From Erinaceus europaeus (lineage: Eukaryota; Chordata; Mammalia; Eulipotyphla; Erinaceidae), in assembly GCF_950295315.1 (NCBI RefSeq), contig NC_080172.1, forward strand, positions 113,512,267 to 113,576,266: a stretch of DNA of 64,000 nt, read 5' to 3'. The notes below the pieces were generated by a model, which saw nothing but the letters and a program-made list of their open reading frames with translations, ran no database searches and was not told the DNA's origin. The translations under genes and the position numbers were made by a program. Below, one piece after another: positions 49,950-59,459 of the stretch. Each line of letters starts with the position of its first letter. Position 1 is the first letter of the stretch.

Positions 49950-50266
49950 TTTCTTTGTTGTTTTTTTGGTTGCTTCCAAGCTTACTGTGGGGGCTTGGTG
50001 CCGGCACTATGAATTACTGCTTCCGGGAGGGAACCACTTTTTCCTTTTTTTTTTTCTTTTCAAAATTTCTTTATTAGATAAGACCAAAAGAAATTTAGAG
50101 AGGATGGGGGAGGTTGAGAAGGAGAGAGAAAGATATCAACCTGTAGACCTGCCTCACCACTTGTGAGAGCAGACCCCCGTGCAGGTGGGGAGTGAGGGGC
50201 TTGATCCCACGGCCTTGTGCTTGGAAATATGTGTGCTTAACCGGGTTTACCACCACCCAGCCCCCT
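49950..50266 (-). mobile_element. SINE, class G+, antisense
   Basis: ttgcttccaagcttactgtg (diverged complement of the extra module, with tactgcttccgggaggg), a T run, attagataagaccaaaagaa, agacctgcctcaccacttgt and the head complement taccaccacccagcccc. Confidence 0.88.
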
Positions 50267-50269
50267 ACA

Positions 50270-50705
50270 CTGGAAGTTCCCACAAATCATTCTACAAAGC
50301 AAATGTAGTAAGAGTCATTTCTTAGTGGGATAATCCATGGAAATTATATGTGGAAAGCCAAGGTGGCAAAATATTTTTAAATAAAGAACACTGCAGGAAA
50401 GGTTTTTTTTTCTTTCTTAGTTTCAAGTTATCATAATGAGATGATTTAGATGGTGTGATGTTAACCCAGAGATGGGCAAATAGACCAATGAAATGTAATA
50501 GAACACTCAGTTTTAATCTCTTATGTGTGCACAACTTAATCTATGACAGGTGTGGCATTATAAATCAGGGAGAAAAAGTATGACTTGATAATAAGTTGTA
50601 TTAACATTGTCATTTCTCTATAAGGAGAAACTCAATTAGATATTTTACATCAGTTCATAAAAGCCAAGCCAAGTGAATAAAATCTAAATGTAAAAGGTAA
50701 AACTT
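50270..50705. other. No recognisable feature
   Basis: No repeat or exon recognised. Confidence 0.45.
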
Positions 50706-50707
50706 TG

Positions 50708-50958
50708 GGGTCAGGCGGTGGCGCACCTGGTTAAGCGCACATAGTGCTAAGCGCAAGGACCCATGCAAGGATGTGGTTTGAGCCCGGGAATCCCCACCTG
50801 CAAGGGGGGTGCTTCACAAGCTGTGAAGCAGGTCTGCAGGTGTCTCTCTCCCTCTATCTTCCCCTTCCCTTTCAATTTTTCTCTGTCCTATCATGTGAAA
50901 AATGACTGCCAGGAGCATGAGACTCCTAGTGCTGGTAAGAAGCAAAAAAAAAAAAAAA
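50708..50958 (+). mobile_element. SINE, class G+
   Basis: Head ggggtcaggcggtggcgcac, B-box region gtggtttgagcccggg, body, then the extra module (ctgccaggagcatgagactc, shortened) and a 15-base A run. Confidence 0.92.
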
Positions 50959-51020
50959 TTAGAAATGTGAAATTTTAACACACATTGAGAAAGTTTAGAA
51001 AGATATCCTTAGGACTTCTT

Positions 51021-51296
51021 TTTAATTATTTATTTATTTTAAATATTCATTTCCTTTTATTGCCCTTGATGTTTTATTGTTGTTGTTATTGCTGCTGTTG
51101 TTGGATAGGACAGAGAAACATCGAGAGAGGAGGGGAAGACAGAGAAAGGGAGAGAAAGATAGACACCTGCAGACCTGCTTCACCGCCTGTAAGTGACTCC
51201 CCTGCAGGTGGGAAGCCAGGGGCTCAAACCAGGATCCTGTCCTTGCATTCTGTGCCACCTGTGTTTAACCCGATGCACTATCGCCTGACTCCCTTT
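51021..51296 (-). mobile_element. SINE, class E, antisense, with 13-bp TSD
   Basis: tttatttattttaaatattc, ttgctgctgttgttggatag, body, ggggctcaaaccaggatcct and the head complement tcgcctgactccc. The perfect repeat cttaggacttctt is at 51008-51020 and 51297-51309. Confidence 0.95.
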
Positions 51297-51425
51297 CTTA
51301 GGACTTCTTGATAAAGCATTTCTGAAAATAATTTTCAAGTTAGGGTAACTCTGACTACAACTTAAAAGAAATCTAGAAACTGCCAAGTAAAAACACAAAT
51401 TACAGAATGGGAGTAAATAATTAAC

Positions 51426-51895
51426 TGTTGTTTTTGACGGGTTATGTTGTTTTCACTGGGCTGGCTTCACGGGCGGGTAATAGACGACCAGGGACTCATG
51501 GTTGAGTTGTAGGCAGTATCTCTTAATCATGCAGGACACAACACAATCTAAGACGAGCTAAGTTAAACTCAAAGTACAGTACAGTACTCTAAAACTCACA
51601 ATGCTGTCTTTATATATACTTCCCAAGTAGGGTGGAAACAGGATGTGACATAGAGAGGGTGGAGAGAAAAGTGACTGGTGAAAATCAGGGTGTGACAAAG
51701 AAGGGATCAGGGTGTGACAAGGAGGGGGTGGAGCAGGCGAGAATCCTATCACTGAACCACAAATGCCCTGGAGGGAGGGTGGAACTTGTTAACAGCGGTT
51801 ATGTAAATAGAATGAAGTGGTTATGTAAATAGAATAGTGTTAAGCAGGGGGGATTTAAACCAAATGAAACAGAAGGGGTCTCATGTATACCAACA
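51426..51895 (-). mobile_element. Solo LTR of the young LTR-element family
   Basis: The complement begins TGTTGGTATACATGAGACCC and ends near AACAACA. It matches the 476-bp LTRs across its length with scattered changes, including a changed segment around 51715-51760. The 6-bp direct repeat attaac lies at 51420-51425 and 51896-51901. Recombination between two LTRs removed the interior. Confidence 0.93.
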
Positions 51896-52402
51896 ATTAA
51901 CCATGGGGAGAAAAGAAAAAGAAAGCATTCAGTATCCAGAATATATAAAGATATCCCTTGATTGAGAATAAGTCATGCAACTTTATCGAAAGGAATAAAT
52001 GGAGCCTATGTAGGAAACTGACTAGACACATCATTCAAATGGCCTGTATGCACATTAAGAAGATGCTGACCCCCCCCCCCCCCACACACACACACACTGG
52101 AGATCAGGGAAGTATCATATAAAGTATAAAACAAAATAGGGGTCTTTTTCACCTTCGACCTGGCAGGGGACTTCTGTCCAGATGCTACAAGAGCATCGGG
52201 AAGCCAGGAGGCAAAGAGACATCCAAGGCTCATGACATGGTTTACACTGGAGAAAATTAAAATCATTAGCGGTTGATGAGGGATGTAGAGAAACAGGACT
52301 CTGTCCATGGAAGAGCAAATTAGTTCAATTTGGAGAGGAATTTGGACAATTTTTAGTAACCCCAGAGATGAGCATGTTCTAGGATTCAGCATTTCCAGTT
52401 CT

Positions 52403-53776
52403 TTTTTTTTTCTTTTTACTTCTTTTTTTTAATTTATTTTTTATTTAAGAAAGGATTAATTAACAAAACCATAGGATAGGAGGGGTACAATTCCACACAA
52501 TTCCCATCACCCAATCTCCATATCCCACCCCTTCCCCTGATAGCTTTCCCATTCTCTATCCCTCTGGGAGCATAGACCCAGGGTCATTGTGGGTTGCAGA
52601 AGGTAGAAGGTCTGGCTTCTGTAATTGCTTCCCCGCTGAACATGGGCGTTGACTGGTCGGTCCATACTCCCAGTCTGCCTCTCTCTTTCCCTAGTAGGGT
52701 GGGTCTCTGGGGAAGCAGAGCTCCAGGACACATTGGTGGGGTCTTCAGTCTAGGGAAGCCTGGTCGGCATCCTGATGACATCTGGAACCTGGTGACTGAA
52801 AAGAGAGTTAACATACAAAGCCAAACAAATTGTTGAGCAATCATGGACCCAAAGCTTGGAATAGCGGAGAGGAAGTGTTAGGGGGGGTACTCACAGCAAA
52901 CTCTAGTGTACTTCTGCTTTCAGGTATATATTTTGCAGTAGTTTATGGATATGTGTGAACATATGCTCTCTCTCACAGAAATTGGTGTATATCTAGGTTT
53001 TGGGACTTCGTTAGAAAGTGAACCACCTGAGATGGAATTAGAGTATACTATGAAAGGAAAGGTCTCACCCGAGTAATGAAGTTGAAGGGTTGTCATTCCA
53101 CATGTGAAGTCTCTGGACACAGTCTGAAGTGAAGCATATTGAGGTGGCAATCATTGTGTTGGTTAGGTTGTGATCGGCAGATGCAATATTATTTGGTTTG
53201 GATTGGGAGATGCATACAGGAAAGTGGGCCCTATCTAATGATTCCAGGACTGGGGGAAATGGAGGCTCTATAGTGGAGATGTGAGGTTCCTGCTGTCTTA
53301 GGGTTCAAAAAGACTATCGATAGTTAATGTTATCATCACATTATTTGGTAATTGGGTTAACTTTGAAAAGTCCTTTTGTTAGGGTTTGCTGTACAGTACC
53401 CAGTATCTTGTATATAGCTGTGCTATTGGTTGCTTCTTGTCTACTTGGTCTAGGCTTTTGAGCGAGTCTGCATATCAATTACACAGCCTACATATTGAAA
53501 AGATTCAGTTTGTGTTTTGAAAAACTTCGAGACATACAATTAATTTCCCCCTCTCGTATTAATTAACTAGTGATTTATATGTCTACATTTTACTAGGAGT
53601 GTACATAAACACCATTCCCACCACCAAAAGACTGTGACCCATCCCTCCCACCCACTCCCATCCCCCACTGGCCCAGGAAGCTGCATGTCTACCCCTCACC
53701 ACAGGATTTTTACTTTGATGCCCTACTTACAATTTGGTCAGGTCCTGCTTTTAGTTTCTCTTTCAGATCTGCTTAC
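52403..53776 (-). mobile_element. 1.37-kb LINE-3U insertion with 12-bp TSD
   Basis: The antisense element starts with its T-rich (A tail) end at 52403 and extends to 53776. It contains the standard arm (accataggataggaggggta, tccctctgggagcatagacc, cctggtgactgaaaagagag). Upstream sequence not shared with the other long copies follows, including a second gtggtgggaatgg-type block at about 53600-53640. The direct repeat atttccagttct is at 52391-52402 and 53777-53788. Because the insertion is intact and 5'-truncated, its whole length belongs to one LINE 3' region, probably L1. Confidence 0.85.
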
Positions 53777-53888
53777 ATTTCCAGTTCTACGAATGTACCC
53801 AGAACTGATTTGCACATGTTCATTAGAAACATATGACAGCAGAGGAAGAATTATTGCCACACTATTTAGGGTAAGGAAAATCAGATAG

Positions 53889-54165
53889 GGGTCAGGCTGT
53901 AGCGCTGTGGGTTATTCTGTCATAAGGATCCTGGTTGGAGCCCCCGGATTCCCACCTGTAGGGGGGATTGCTTCACAAGTGGTGAAGCAAGTCTGCAGGT
54001 GTCTTTCTCTACCCTTCTCTGTCTTCCCCTCTTCTCTCAATTTCTCTGTCCTATCCAACAGTAATAACGAGAGGAACAAAATGGGGAAAAAATGGCTGCC
54101 AGGAGCAGTGGATTCATAATGCAGTCACCAAGCCCCAGGGATAACCCTGGAGGCAAAAAAAAAAG
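53889..54165 (+). mobile_element. SINE, class G+ with E-like tail
   Basis: Head ggggtcaggctgtagcgctg, a deletion before tctgtcataaggatcctggt, body, caacagtaataacgagagga, then the extra module (ctgccaggagcagtggattc ... ccctggaggc) and an A run. Flanks ggaaaatcagatag and ggaaaattagagcg are alike. Confidence 0.9.
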
Positions 54166-54205
54166 AGGAAAATTAGAGCGAGTGACTGAGTGTGTATGCC
54201 TACAC

Positions 54206-54556
54206 TGAACTTCTCTGTTCCAGTCTCTTGGAAACAGAGTTGGCAGTCAGCTGAGGTAAAGAACAAACACCTCATCACAGACCCCTGCTAGCGTCAACCC
54301 GGCTTTGACCTAGCACGTTATGATTGGGCCCTCCTCAATCGCTATCGAACAGGCCATGGCCAGTGCGCCACTATGTTCCATCGCTGGGGAGCCAGAGACG
54401 ACTCGAACTGCCCCTGTGGCTCCAGACAGACTATGACCCACATAGTCAACGACTGCCACCTCTCCAGATTCAAAGGAGGTCTCGAAACTTTACATCAGGC
54501 TCAACCTGACGCTTTTGACTGGCTACGGAAGAAGGGCAAACGCTAGAAGAAGAAGT
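54206..54556 (+). mobile_element. Vingi-clade non-LTR retrotransposon, 3' end
   Basis: Contains the C-terminus of the Vingi ORF and a short (GAA)3 tail after the stop. Imperfect repeats tgcctacac (54197-54205) and tgcctaaaac (54557-54566) flank it, consistent with a 5'-truncated insertion into the old L1. Vingi elements are, to my knowledge, a hedgehog hallmark among mammals. Confidence 0.75.
54208..54546 (+). pseudogene. C-terminal fragment of the Vingi ORF, one in-frame stop
   Basis: One frame stays open from about 54208 to the natural stop at 54544-54546, except for a TAG at 54289-54291. The sequence has RQPGFDLARYDWALLNRYRT, then a zinc-binding-type cluster CPCGSRQTMTHIVNDC (pattern C-x-C-x8-H-x4-C), and ends WLRKKGKR. 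This Cys/His cluster near the end of the protein is typical of Ingi/Vingi-like and related non-LTR elements. The reverse transcriptase is not present. Confidence 0.75.
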
Positions 54557-54729
54557 GCCTAAAACCCATTGATATAAAAACAGATGAATAAAACCTGGTA
54601 GTATCTTTGTTGTCAATATAATTACTATGTGGCAGTAAAAAGGATTAAGTCAGGTTACACATGTCAACAGGATCCAACTGCAAATACGTTCTAGAACAAG
54701 CAACTACAGAGTTTAAAAATGCTTTGTTT

Positions 54730-54930
54730 CAATTACAGAAGCCAGACTTCCCACCTTCTGCACCCCATAAAGACTTTGGTACACATTCCCAGAGTGATAA
54801 AGAATAGGGAAACTTCTAATGGAGGGGAAGGGTTATAGAACTCTGATGATGGGAACTGAGTGGAATTGTAACCCTCTTATCTTATGATCTTGTCAATATT
54901 TCCATTTTATAAATAAAAATTTAAAAAAGA
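54730..54930 (+). mobile_element. LINE-3U insertion, sense, 201 bp, 11-bp TSD
   Basis: ttacagaagccagacttccc, agtgataaagaatagggaaa, ctctgatgatgggaactgag and ttccattttataaataaaaa with an A-rich end. The direct repeat atgctttgttt is at 54719-54729 and 54931-54941. Confidence 0.9.
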
Positions 54931-55284
54931 ATGCTTTGTTTAGCATGATGCCAATTTAATATGTTTCAGCAATGTAAGACCAGCTTATTTATACATGTCA
55001 CATCTTTACAGGATATATATGTGTATGTGTATAGTGGACCTATACATAGATAGCTAAGATAGAAACTTGAGCCTCATAATAACACCTTTGGGAGCATAGA
55101 ATGAGAATAGAATTGAGGAGGAACACACAGGGACCTTCAGTTCGATCTGTAAAACGTTAATGTTTTGAGGTAAGAAAGTAAGTAAATGGGAAAATAGATA
55201 CGCCAAGCAATTATGACAATATGTTGGGGTTTGGCAAACCTCACCCAGAAATGGAACATGCATGCTGTTTGCTGTATTATCATC

Positions 55285-55546
55285 TCGTTCCAAGCCCCCA
55301 GCTCCCCACCTGCAGGGAGGTGGCTTCACAAGTGGTGAAGCAGGTCTGCAGGTGTTTATCTTTCTCTCCCCCTCTGTCTTCTCCTCCTCTTTCCATTTCT
55401 CTCTGTCCTATCCAACAACAACAGCAATAACAACAATGATAAGCAGCAAGGGCAACAAAAGGAGAAAGAATGAACTCTAGGAGAAGTGGATTCATACTGT
55501 AGGCACCAAGTCCCAGCGATAACTCTGGAGACAAAAAAAAAAAAAT
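55285..55546 (+). mobile_element. Headless SINE carrying both E tail and G+ module
   Basis: Starts at ttccaagcccccagctcccc, so the A box is missing. Body is followed by the class E tail (caacaacaacagcaataaca, cagcaagggcaacaaaagga) and, directly after it, the extra module (actctaggagaagtggattc ... actctggaga) and an A run. It shows that the two tail types can occur in series. Confidence 0.88.
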
Positions 55547-55549
55547 TAA

Positions 55550-57285
55550 GAATAGATTAGGCATAATAATAAGGCCAGTGCAGAATCTATGTTATTAAGA
55601 CAATACAAAGATAACAGTCGGACTGAGGTGGCAGTAGAATCTAGAGAGAGAGTAGACAAACCTAGATAGTTCTTGGAAATTTAAAAAAAAATGTGTAAAA
55701 TTGCTGTCTCTAATATAACAGATCTAACAGATAGATACAGTTTCTTCCCTGTCCACAGTCTATAGACCTTCTCAAATTCTCCACTTAATTTTCGCCGTCT
55801 AGTGTTTTCATGACTGTTCTGAAGGCTCTTATCCCACCACCTGTAACTCTTCCAAGATGAGCTAACCGCAGGTGCAAGAAGAACTGTGTTAAGGAACATA
55901 GCCAGCAACCAATGGCCCTAGGGAGCTGGTGTCTAAATACTTCAGTCTCCTTGCTTCTCAGCTGAGATAATTCTGAGGCTTGTTCTCAGCATCATTTCTC
56001 AGAGCTTCCCCCCATGGAATTAAAGCTTCAGGAGCCTTCCACAATAACAAGTTTAATAATAGACCCTTTGGCTAGCTTTCTTTTTCCTGCATCCTTTCCC
56101 AATTTCTTCCACTGAATTGCTTTCACTTGTGTCTTTGTCTGAGAAACAACATGTCTGAAGGCAGCAGGAATGCATAGGATAGCTGTTTCTTTCCAAAGCC
56201 TGCCACCTCCAGCCTCACTCTCACTGTGGCAAGGTTAGGGACTGTAAATAAATAAGTAAATAAATAAATAGGTAAATAAATAAATAAGACAGATTTCAGG
56301 GACCATGGGCAGGTTAATGGGGAGACTTAATGATTTACAGCTGACAGTAAACTATAATAGTTTGTACCTGTGTAACATTCCTCAATTTTCCACATAACCA
56401 ATCTAACCCTAGCCCAGGTCCTCCTCTGTCATAATTCAGAATCTGAACACATTACCTGCCCCCCCACACACACGTTAAAGAAAAACAAAAGGACGGTTGC
56501 TGTTATCTAGGGAGAACTAATGCGTGAACTATTCTTTCATTACTTAATAGACAAATGCTTCACATATCATTTGGAATGCAACATAATTTCAATAAATGTA
56601 TACTTTGTAAAAAATGGGGAGAGTCACACGCCGTGGAAATGGAACACATAGCTGATGAGAAAAAAGGAGGGGAAAGCTGTTTAAGGATTTGTATAAAAAT
56701 GATAAAGCATTCTTGCATCATGCGAATAAATGAAATTTGAAGGTTAATAGCAACAGCTCTGGATTTGAGTTAGCAATTGCAGCAATGACTCATTTAGGGA
56801 ATTCCCTCGACAGAATTAGGAGTTTAGCGCTATCTGATTAAGTCCTTTCCTGTGTCTAATCCCACCATAATGTGATTTAGTTTGTCTCCCATTCCAGTCA
56901 TGTCTGTAGTTCAGGATTTGGCACTGATAGATTCTACTTTGATAGAAAATATTATTGAATGTCACCGGAGAGTGACTTCTTGATACAGCATCAAATAAAA
57001 GTCCAGTTTCCACGAGCAAAGTGCAATCCCAGCAGCTGAATGAGAAAGCGATCACTTTGGCAGCAGTACATAAAGAACTGCTAGAATCTTAAATTTTATT
57101 ACGTGTAAACTAATCAGTAAGCAAGCAGTAATGCAGAGGTAGTTTTCCCAACATACAGTTTTTTTTTATGACCTTCTGTACCTTAAAGAGCAATATTTTT
57201 GTTTGTTTTCTGCTTTGTATCTATTACACCTAGCTCCTGAGTACTCTCAAAATCAAATGCATTGTAGAAAAGTTCTTGGCATTTC
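55550..57285. other. 1.7 kb with no recognised repeat
   Basis: The longest stretch without a SINE, LINE or LTR that I recognise. It contains one TAAA-type microsatellite at about 56245-56289. The part at about 56760-57060 has balanced composition and could be a conserved non-coding element, but I cannot test that. The frame at 55681-55908 has no known domain. Confidence 0.45.
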
Positions 57286-57289
57286 TTTT

Positions 57290-57615
57290 GAATTTTTATT
57301 TATAAAATGGAAATATTGACAAGACTATAGGATAAAACAATTCCCACCACCAGGAGCCCATATCCGGTCCCCTCTCTTGATGGCTTTCCTATTTTGTATC
57401 CCTCCGGGAGTACAGACCCAGGGTCATTATGGGGTGCAGAAGGTAGAAGATCTGGCTTCTGTAATTGTTTCCCTGCTGAACATGGGTGTTGGCAGGTCAA
57501 CTCATACTCCCAGCCTGTCTCTCTCTTTCCCTAATGGGGTAGAGATCTGGGGGTGTGGGGCTCCACGACACATTAGTGTAACATATGGATTCCAAGTGAA
57601 AGATGTTTGTCTTTA
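57290..57615 (-). mobile_element. LINE-3U fragment, antisense
   Basis: tttttatttataaaatggaa, atattgacaagactatagga, aacaattcccaccaccagga, gtatccctccgggagtacag, gctgaacatgggtgttggca and ctccacgacacattagtg. Truncated on its 5' side near 57615. Confidence 0.88.
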
Positions 57616-57950
57616 AACAAAGGTGAATAGACCAGTCTCCAGAGAAGCCAACTTCTCAGGATACTATCAAAGTCTTTACACAATGCCAGGCAGTCATGGA
57701 ACACATCAGTTCAGATGCCCACTGGTGAAGTAAGCTTGAGAGAATGTTCCTTCCATGCTGCCTTGAGTAAAACCTGGAACTTCTATAGGTAAAGGCTGTT
57801 CTAGGAGGTTGACACTAGAAATAGCGCTGGCACTCAGGGCCATCAGAAAAGGTCATTTGACTTGAAGGGGAAACTACAAGACTACAACATGCCAAGCTTC
57901 ATTACCTCAAGATGTGTCCTTCCGTGCAGAATTGCCAGTGAGAAAGGTGA
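57616..57950. other. No recognisable feature
   Basis: No repeat or exon recognised. Confidence 0.4.
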
Positions 57951-57952
57951 TG

Positions 57953-58118
57953 TGGCCAGGGGGTGGCATAACTGTTAGAGTGTAGCCATTCCCACGCATG
58001 AGGACCTAGGTTCAAGCCCTGCTTCCCAGTTGTGGTGAAGTACTGCAGGTGTATCACCTTCACTCTCTCTCCCTCTCTATTTCTCTCTGTCACTATAAGA
58101 AAATAAATGAAAGGAAAT
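57953..58118 (+). mobile_element. SINE, class G, shortened
   Basis: Head tggccagggggtggcataac, B box aggttcaagccctg, a deletion in the middle, CT body and an aagaaaataaatgaaagg tail. Confidence 0.85.
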
Positions 58119-58121
58119 GAG

Positions 58122-58232
58122 AGCAGGCAAAATAGTTCACTTGGATAGTGTGCTGCTTTGCCATGTGTATGACCCAAGTTTGCGCCTGACCCCACCATAT
58201 TGAAGGAAGTTTTGGTATTCTTGTTTGATCAA

Positions 58233-58283
<51 letters not shown>

Positions 58284-58395
58284 GTCTGTCTGTCTGTCTG
58301 TCTAAAAAAAGAAAGAAGAAAAAAGAATGGCCATGAGGAGCACTGGAATTGTCCTCTAGACACTAGAGATAACCCTGGTGCCAGGAAAAAATAAA
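58122..58395 (+). mobile_element. SINE, class S, with (TCTG)n and extra module
   Basis: Head gcaggcaaaatagttcactt, ctgctttgccatgtgtatga, B-box region cccaagtttgcgcctgaccc, a (TCTG)n microsatellite at about 58229-58302, then the extra module as in G+ (ggccatgaggagcactggaa ... aaccctggtgcc). The module is therefore shared between different SINE heads. Confidence 0.8.
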
Positions 58396-58737
58396 TTCAG
58401 GTCATTTGTAATCAGCTTTTATCGATTACCGATCGTTGTTTTCTCAGATTATTCAGGGAAGATCTCTCAGTGAGCTAAAAAATATTCACTGCACTAGTCA
58501 GTGGAAAGGTTCTCAATTATCATGGGTACTGCTAGGCCCTTATCCATCACTTGGTTTTTGGTTATATATAGTCTTATCTTTCCTTGGGGTGTTTGACTAG
58601 ATCTTCTAACAGTGGCTTTGAAGTTTCTTCCCTAGAAGGACACAAGCAGATCTACACTAAGAAACACAATGTCCCTGAGTTCCCAGTTAGGACTTGGAAT
58701 CTATTCTTCCATAAAGATGTTAGTGAGCAAAGATGGC
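58396..58737. other. No recognisable feature
   Basis: No repeat or exon recognised. Confidence 0.4.
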
Positions 58738-58891
58738 CTTTTCTTTTCTTTTCTTTTCTTTTCTTTTCTTTTCTTTTCTTTTCTTTTCTTCTCTTCTTTT
58801 CTTTTCTCTTCTCTTTTTTCTTTTCTTTTCTCTTTTTTCCTCCTCCTCTTCATCCTCTTCCTTCTCTTTCTCCTTTTTCCTTTTCTCCTTT
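58738..58891. repeat. (TTTTC)n/(TCC)n pyrimidine microsatellite
   Basis: TTTTC units at 58738-58815 pass into TTTTC/TCC mixtures. The frames of 60-178 codons over it are artefacts. Confidence 0.97.
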
Positions 58892-58903
58892 TCTCTTGCC
58901 ACT

Positions 58904-59097
58904 TCTTCTTCTAGTGTTTGCCCTTCTTCCGTAGCCAGTCAACAGCGTCAGGTTGAAAGCTGTCAGGAGCTGCTTGTTGCTGGCTTTGAAAGTGACTGGG
59001 ATCCATGTGGATTCAGTCGGCTAGGAAGGATCGTCAGTTTCCTCAATGAATGGGTACTCACGGGATGCACCACGAGAAGGTCGATCCAATGCATCCC
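58904..59097 (-). mobile_element. Compact (194-bp) Vingi-ended element with 12-bp TSD
   Basis: Read on the minus strand, it begins gggatgcattggatcgacct. It ends with about 45 bases identical in order to the Vingi 3' end (cctgacgctgttgactggct, acggaagaagggcaaacact), then (GAA)n. The part in between is not the coding sequence seen at 54301-54500. The direct repeat tctcttgccact lies at 58892-58903 and 59098-59109, so this is a complete short insertion. It is probably an internally deleted, non-autonomous Vingi derivative. Confidence 0.75.
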
Positions 59098-59146
59098 TCT
59101 CTTGCCACTAAAAACTAACAAACAAAACATCATTCTCCAGGTGGGC

Positions 59147-59372
59147 ATTTCTTTTTCTTTTCTTTATTTCCCCTTCTTTTTGATACAACAGAGAAAAGTT
59201 GAGAGGGGAGTGGAAGTAGACAAGGAGAACAAAATGGAGAAACATGTAGCACTGCTTCACCACTCATAAGGCCCTCTCTTCCTCCTTAGGTGGAGACCAG
59301 GGAATTGAACTTGGGTCCTTGCACATGGTAACAACAGGTGTACTCAGTTGGATGTACCACTACCCAGCTTCT
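59147..59372 (-). mobile_element. SINE, class G, antisense
   Basis: ttctttatttccccttcttt, tgatacaacagagaaaagtt, agcactgcttcaccactcat, ggaattgaacttgggtcctt and the head complement gtaccactacccagctt. Confidence 0.88.
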
Positions 59373-59459
59373 AAATGATGCTTTCTTTAAAGTTGATGTA
59401 TTGGAATGGTAACTGGAACTGTGATTCGAAAACACTAAATGTTGAGTAAACTGCATTTC

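Larger units (their letters stand above)
51902..55060 (+). pseudogene. Old L1 (3' part), host of several nested insertions
   Basis: The L1 pieces lie at about 51902-52402, 53777-53887, 54166-54205, 54557-54729 and 54931-55060. Landmarks follow the late ORF2 order of old mammalian L1: aggaataaatggagcctatg, atggcctgtatgcacattaa, gtacccagaactgatttgc, acatgttcattagaaacata, cattgatataaaaacagatg and tactatgtggcagtaaaaag. Each gap is a separately dated insertion. Confidence 0.6.

Noticed and set aside
58733..59269. Frame of 178 codons
   Set aside because: Runs through a TTTTC microsatellite, the Vingi-ended insertion and a SINE. Composition is an artefact.
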